The position numbers were made by a program, and so were the translations under genes. Shown here one piece after another: positions 33,460 to 35,756 of a stretch of DNA of 35,756 nucleotides; within the stretch, counting starts at the first letter, position 1; each line of letters opens with the position of its first letter. The notes under the pieces are model-generated. The model searched no databases. It had not been told where the DNA came from and worked only from the letters and a program-made list of their open reading frames with translations. The stretch comes from Chitinophagaceae bacterium (GTDB taxonomy: Bacteria > Bacteroidota > Bacteroidia > Chitinophagales > Chitinophagaceae), in assembly GCA_019752295.1 (NCBI GenBank), contig JAIEMK010000067.1:1-35756 (forward strand). The letters are read 5' to 3'.

Positions 33460-34110
33460 ATGGGTAGAGCCAAATTACCACGGAAGAGTACTACTATCGA
33501 CATGACGGCGATGTGCGACGTGGCGTTCCTTTTGTTGTCTTTCTTCATCCTGACAACAAAGTTCAAACCTGCTGAAGCTATTGCGGTTACAACACCTAGC
33601 TCTGTTGCGGCAAAAGTTGCCGAAACAAAAGATATTGTGTTGATCACGATCGATAAAGATGGTAAGGTATTTCTTTCAATGGACGATGAATCTAAAAAAG
33701 AAATCATCGCTAACACGCTGAATACTACCAAGAATCTGGGCCTGAATGTAGCTGCATTCAAAAAAGCACAGTTCTATGGAGCACCTTTCAGTGGGCTTTC
33801 TGCTTTTCTTGCTATTCCTGAAGAAGCACGCAAGGGTAATTCTTTGCCGGGTATTCCCGCTAAAGATTCTACCAACAGCGAAGTGGGTGAATGGATGCGA
33901 CTGGTACTGATTGCATATACAGGCCTAAAACAACCGAACATCCAGTTAAAAGGTGATAATGCTGCTAAATATCCTGCTTTTAAAACCGTTATCGACGCGT
34001 TTAAAAAGAACGATATCATGAAGTTTCAGATGATCACCAATCCTGAAAGTGTGCCTGTTGGAAGTGAACTTTGGAAGATTGCAATGAAGGGCGTGAAAAG
34101 AACAGAATAA
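33460..34110 (+). CDS. exbD: ExbD/TolR-family protein, first copy
   Basis: A 216-residue protein with one N-terminal membrane helix and a periplasmic domain. RKSTTIDMTAMCDVAFLLLSFFILTT contains the proton-carrying aspartate D20, equivalent to D25 of E. coli ExbD. The periplasmic part has a longer insertion than the second copy (about residues 90-145, including an IPEEARKGNSLPGIPAKDS stretch), so the two ExbD proteins are clearly diverged and may form a hetero-dimer. It lies between exbB and the second exbD. Confidence 0.93.
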   Translation: MGRAKLPRKSTTIDMTAMCDVAFLLLSFFILTTKFKPAEAIAVTTPSSVAAKVAETKDIVLITIDKDGKVFLSMDDESKKEIIANTLNTTKNLGLNVAAFKKAQFYGAPFSGLSAFLAIPEEARKGNSLPGIPAKDSTNSEVGEWMRLVLIAYTGLKQPNIQLKGDNAAKYPAFKTVIDAFKKNDIMKFQMITNPESVPVGSELWKIAMKGVKRTE

Positions 34111-34147
34111 GAGTAAACAAATTTTTTAAACAAATAAATTTTCCGAC

Positions 34148-34693
34148 ATGGCAGAATTGGATACCTCCAGTGGCGGTGGCCATAAGAAAGGACCTGGGGT
34201 CAAGAAAAGTAAGAAGCTGTCTACCCGTGTGGATTTAACCCCCATGGTGGATTTAGGATTCTTGCTGATCACTTTCTTTATTTTCACCACCACCATGAGT
34301 CAGCCTACGGCGATGAAGCTCAATTTACCAAAGGATGCGGCTAAGCCAGAAGATCAGAATTTGGCCAAGGAATCGGGCGTAATAACCATCCTTCTTGGAA
34401 AAGACGATAACGTTTTTTACTACGAAGGAAAGTTAGATAATACAGCATCAAACTTTAAACCATCAACCTTTAAAGAAATCCGCAACGTATTATTGGACAA
34501 AAAAGCGCGTACTCCCGAAAAAGATCTGGTAGTAGTTCTGAAGCCTTCAGAAGAGTGTACTTACCGTAATGTGGTGGATATTCTGGATGAGATGGCAATT
34601 AATGTGTTAAAAAAATACGCATTAGTAGATATCTCGCCAATTGAAACCCAATTGGTTAAAGCAACTGAAGCGGCTAGCGCACCGGCAAAATAA
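34148..34693 (+). CDS. exbD: ExbD/TolR-family protein, second copy
   Basis: A 181-residue protein with a basic, glycine-rich N-terminus (GGGHKKGPGVKKSKKL), one membrane helix and a periplasmic domain. RVDLTPMVDLGFLLITFFIFTTTM contains the functional aspartate D35. VVVLKPSEECTYRNVVDILDEMAI is the conserved C-terminal motif of the family. Two consecutive exbD genes are a common arrangement in Bacteroidota. It ends in an Ala/Ser-rich tail just before tonB. Confidence 0.94.
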   Translation: MAELDTSSGGGHKKGPGVKKSKKLSTRVDLTPMVDLGFLLITFFIFTTTMSQPTAMKLNLPKDAAKPEDQNLAKESGVITILLGKDDNVFYYEGKLDNTASNFKPSTFKEIRNVLLDKKARTPEKDLVVVLKPSEECTYRNVVDILDEMAINVLKKYALVDISPIETQLVKATEAASAPAK

Positions 34694-34741
34694 TTAGTGG
34701 AATTTTCCGAAAGGAATCTTACAAAAAAAGACACTGAAATC

Positions 34742-35572
34742 ATGGACATAAGCAAAATTTTATCTGCCGATATCCTCGATATTATTTTCGAGGGCAGAAA
34801 TAAAGAGTACGGAGCGTATGATCTGCGTAAGACCTATAATAAGCGTATTACTTACGCTTTAATAGGTACCCTGATCATCTGTTTCCTTGCAGTACTTGGT
34901 TCGGTGGTTGCAAATTCTTCAAAGAAGAAGTCAGTGGATATTGTTGCTCAGGATGTGAATCTTGAGAACCTGAAACAGGAAGAAAAAAAACCTGAACCAC
35001 CGCCACCGCCGCCACCACCAAAGCAAGAGCCACCAAAAGTGGAGATTACTAAATTCACCCCTCCAAAAATTGTGAAGGATGAAGAAGTGAAAGAAAAAGA
35101 CGAAATCAAAGACGTAGAAAAGCTGGATGATACCAAGATCGGTACTGTTAACCAGGAAGGAACAAAAGACGAAGGTATTGTTGCTCCTCCTGTTGAATCG
35201 GGTACCGGTAAAGTGGAAGCTCCAAAGCAGGAAGAAGACTACGATAAAGTATTTACCGTAGTACAGATCCCCGCTGAGTTTCCCGGTGGTTTGCCCGCAT
35301 GGACAAAATACCTGGAGCGTAACCTGAACAGGGATTTACCTGTAAACAATGGTGCGCCTCCCGGAAAATACACCGTAGTAGTTTCTTTCATTGTTGACAA
35401 GAATGGAGGTATCTCTGAAGTACAAGCCGAGAACGATCCCGGGTATGGTACCAAAGACGAAGCTGTTCGTGTTATCAAAAAAGGACCAAGCTGGAAGCCC
35501 GCTGTTCAAAATGGTAGAAACGTAATCTATCGTCACAAACAAAGTATCACTTTCATGGTTTCTGAAGAATAA
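34742..35572 (+). CDS. tonB: TonB energy transducer
   Basis: A 276-residue TonB-family protein that carries energy from the ExbB/ExbD motor to outer-membrane receptors. I start at ATG 34742 because the conserved Bacteroidota opening DILDIIFEGRNKEYGAYDLRK follows directly; a GTG at 34697 would add 15 residues without similarity. The membrane helix is at about 37-58, followed by a proline-rich linker (EPPPPPPPPKQEPP) and a charged spacer that crosses the periplasm. The C-terminal domain (from about 175) has VVSFIVDKNGGISEVQAEND and SWKPAVQNGRNV, typical of TonB C-terminal folds. It closes the operon and is followed by a strong terminator. Confidence 0.94.
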   Translation: MDISKILSADILDIIFEGRNKEYGAYDLRKTYNKRITYALIGTLIICFLAVLGSVVANSSKKKSVDIVAQDVNLENLKQEEKKPEPPPPPPPPKQEPPKVEITKFTPPKIVKDEEVKEKDEIKDVEKLDDTKIGTVNQEGTKDEGIVAPPVESGTGKVEAPKQEEDYDKVFTVVQIPAEFPGGLPAWTKYLERNLNRDLPVNNGAPPGKYTVVVSFIVDKNGGISEVQAENDPGYGTKDEAVRVIKKGPSWKPAVQNGRNVIYRHKQSITFMVSEE

Positions 35573-35587
35573 TACTTTTAAAAAAAT

Positions 35588-35625
35588 AAAAAAGCCCGTC
35601 ACGAATTTTCGTGACGGGCTTTTTT
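35588..35625 (+). terminator. terminator of the exb/tonB operon
   Basis: A very long, perfect stem of about 18 bp (AAAAAGCCCGTCACGAA paired with its complement) with a 2-nt loop, 15 bp after tonB, ending in six T. The A-run on the other side makes it potentially bidirectional. Confidence 0.95.
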
Positions 35626-35638
35626 GTGAACTGGAAAA

Positions 35639-35662
35639 AAGTCAAAAGTCAAAAGTCAAAAC
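35639..35662. repeat. heptad repeat after the tonB terminator
   Basis: After AAG the plus strand reads TCAAAAG, TCAAAAG, TCAAAAC in unbroken 7-base phase. It is the cleanest short copy of the family outside the nuo cassette. The remaining bases to the window end (35663-35756) show no gene or signal I can name. Confidence 0.85.
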
Positions 35663-35756
35663 TGAAGAAGAATAAAAAAATATTTCCCCTCCCAAACATG
35701 TTTCTACTGTGTGGACACATCTTTATTAAAAGTTTGGTAGAGTTGCCAACCTTTGA

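Noticed and set aside
35663..35756. A tRNA or further gene at the right end
   Set aside because: No cloverleaf arms, T-loop or start codon with sustained reading frame could be found in the last 94 bases.

Overview
The window is 35.8 kb of AT-rich chromosomal DNA from a member of the Bacteroidota, most likely the Chitinophagaceae/Sphingobacteriales side of the phylum (family-level guess only). The pointers are Bacteroidota-type -7 boxes (TAnnTTTG) just upstream of several genes, weak Shine-Dalgarno sequences, a 14-gene nuo operon with separate nuoC and nuoD and a short NuoG, a DUF5117/DUF4953-type zinc metalloprotease, a carboxypeptidase-regulatory-like secreted protein, and an exbB-exbD-exbD-tonB operon. 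No rRNA, tRNA, CRISPR array or conventional insertion sequence was seen.

Layout: (1) 1-2318, an AraC-type regulator, a Crp/Fnr-type regulator and a seven-TM protein of unknown function. (2) 2384-5917, a secreted amidohydrolase of the D-aminoacylase type and a membrane-anchored GH3 glycosidase, closed by a strong hairpin. (3) 5980-10203, housekeeping and metabolic genes: rlmN (-), a PcaF/PaaJ-type thiolase (+), a small secreted protein (+) and hisS (-), the last two overlapping tail to tail. (4) 10489-13418, a three-gene unit (small membrane protein, PstS-like lipoprotein, secreted TPR protein) ending in a rho-independent terminator. (5) 13498-27423, the complete nuoA-N operon for respiratory complex I, with a foreign four-helix-bundle gene between nuoF and nuoG. 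(6) 27510-32182, an orphan MacB/FtsX-type permease and two minus-strand secreted proteins. (7) 32531-35572, an ExbB/ExbD/ExbD/TonB energy-transduction operon with a long terminator hairpin.

The most unusual signal is a family of heptanucleotide tandem repeats (unit CTTTTGA/ATTTTGA, or its complement TCAAAAG/TCAAAAT). One pair forms perfect 16-bp terminal inverted repeats around the four-helix-bundle gene inside the nuo operon, giving a 485-bp cassette (18342-18826) whose right edge touches the nuoG start codon. Related tracts sit immediately before nuoB, upstream of hisS (where they can supply the -33 box) and after the tonB terminator. I read this as a possible small non-autonomous mobile element or repeat family that may also carry transcription or translation signals; that is inference and needs comparative genomics.

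Functionally, complex I builds the proton motive force, and the ExbB/ExbD/TonB system spends it on outer-membrane transport. The small membrane protein/PstS-like/TPR unit is, from general familiarity with Bacteroidota genomes, often found beside such exb operons; here the two are separated by about 19 kb containing the nuo operon.
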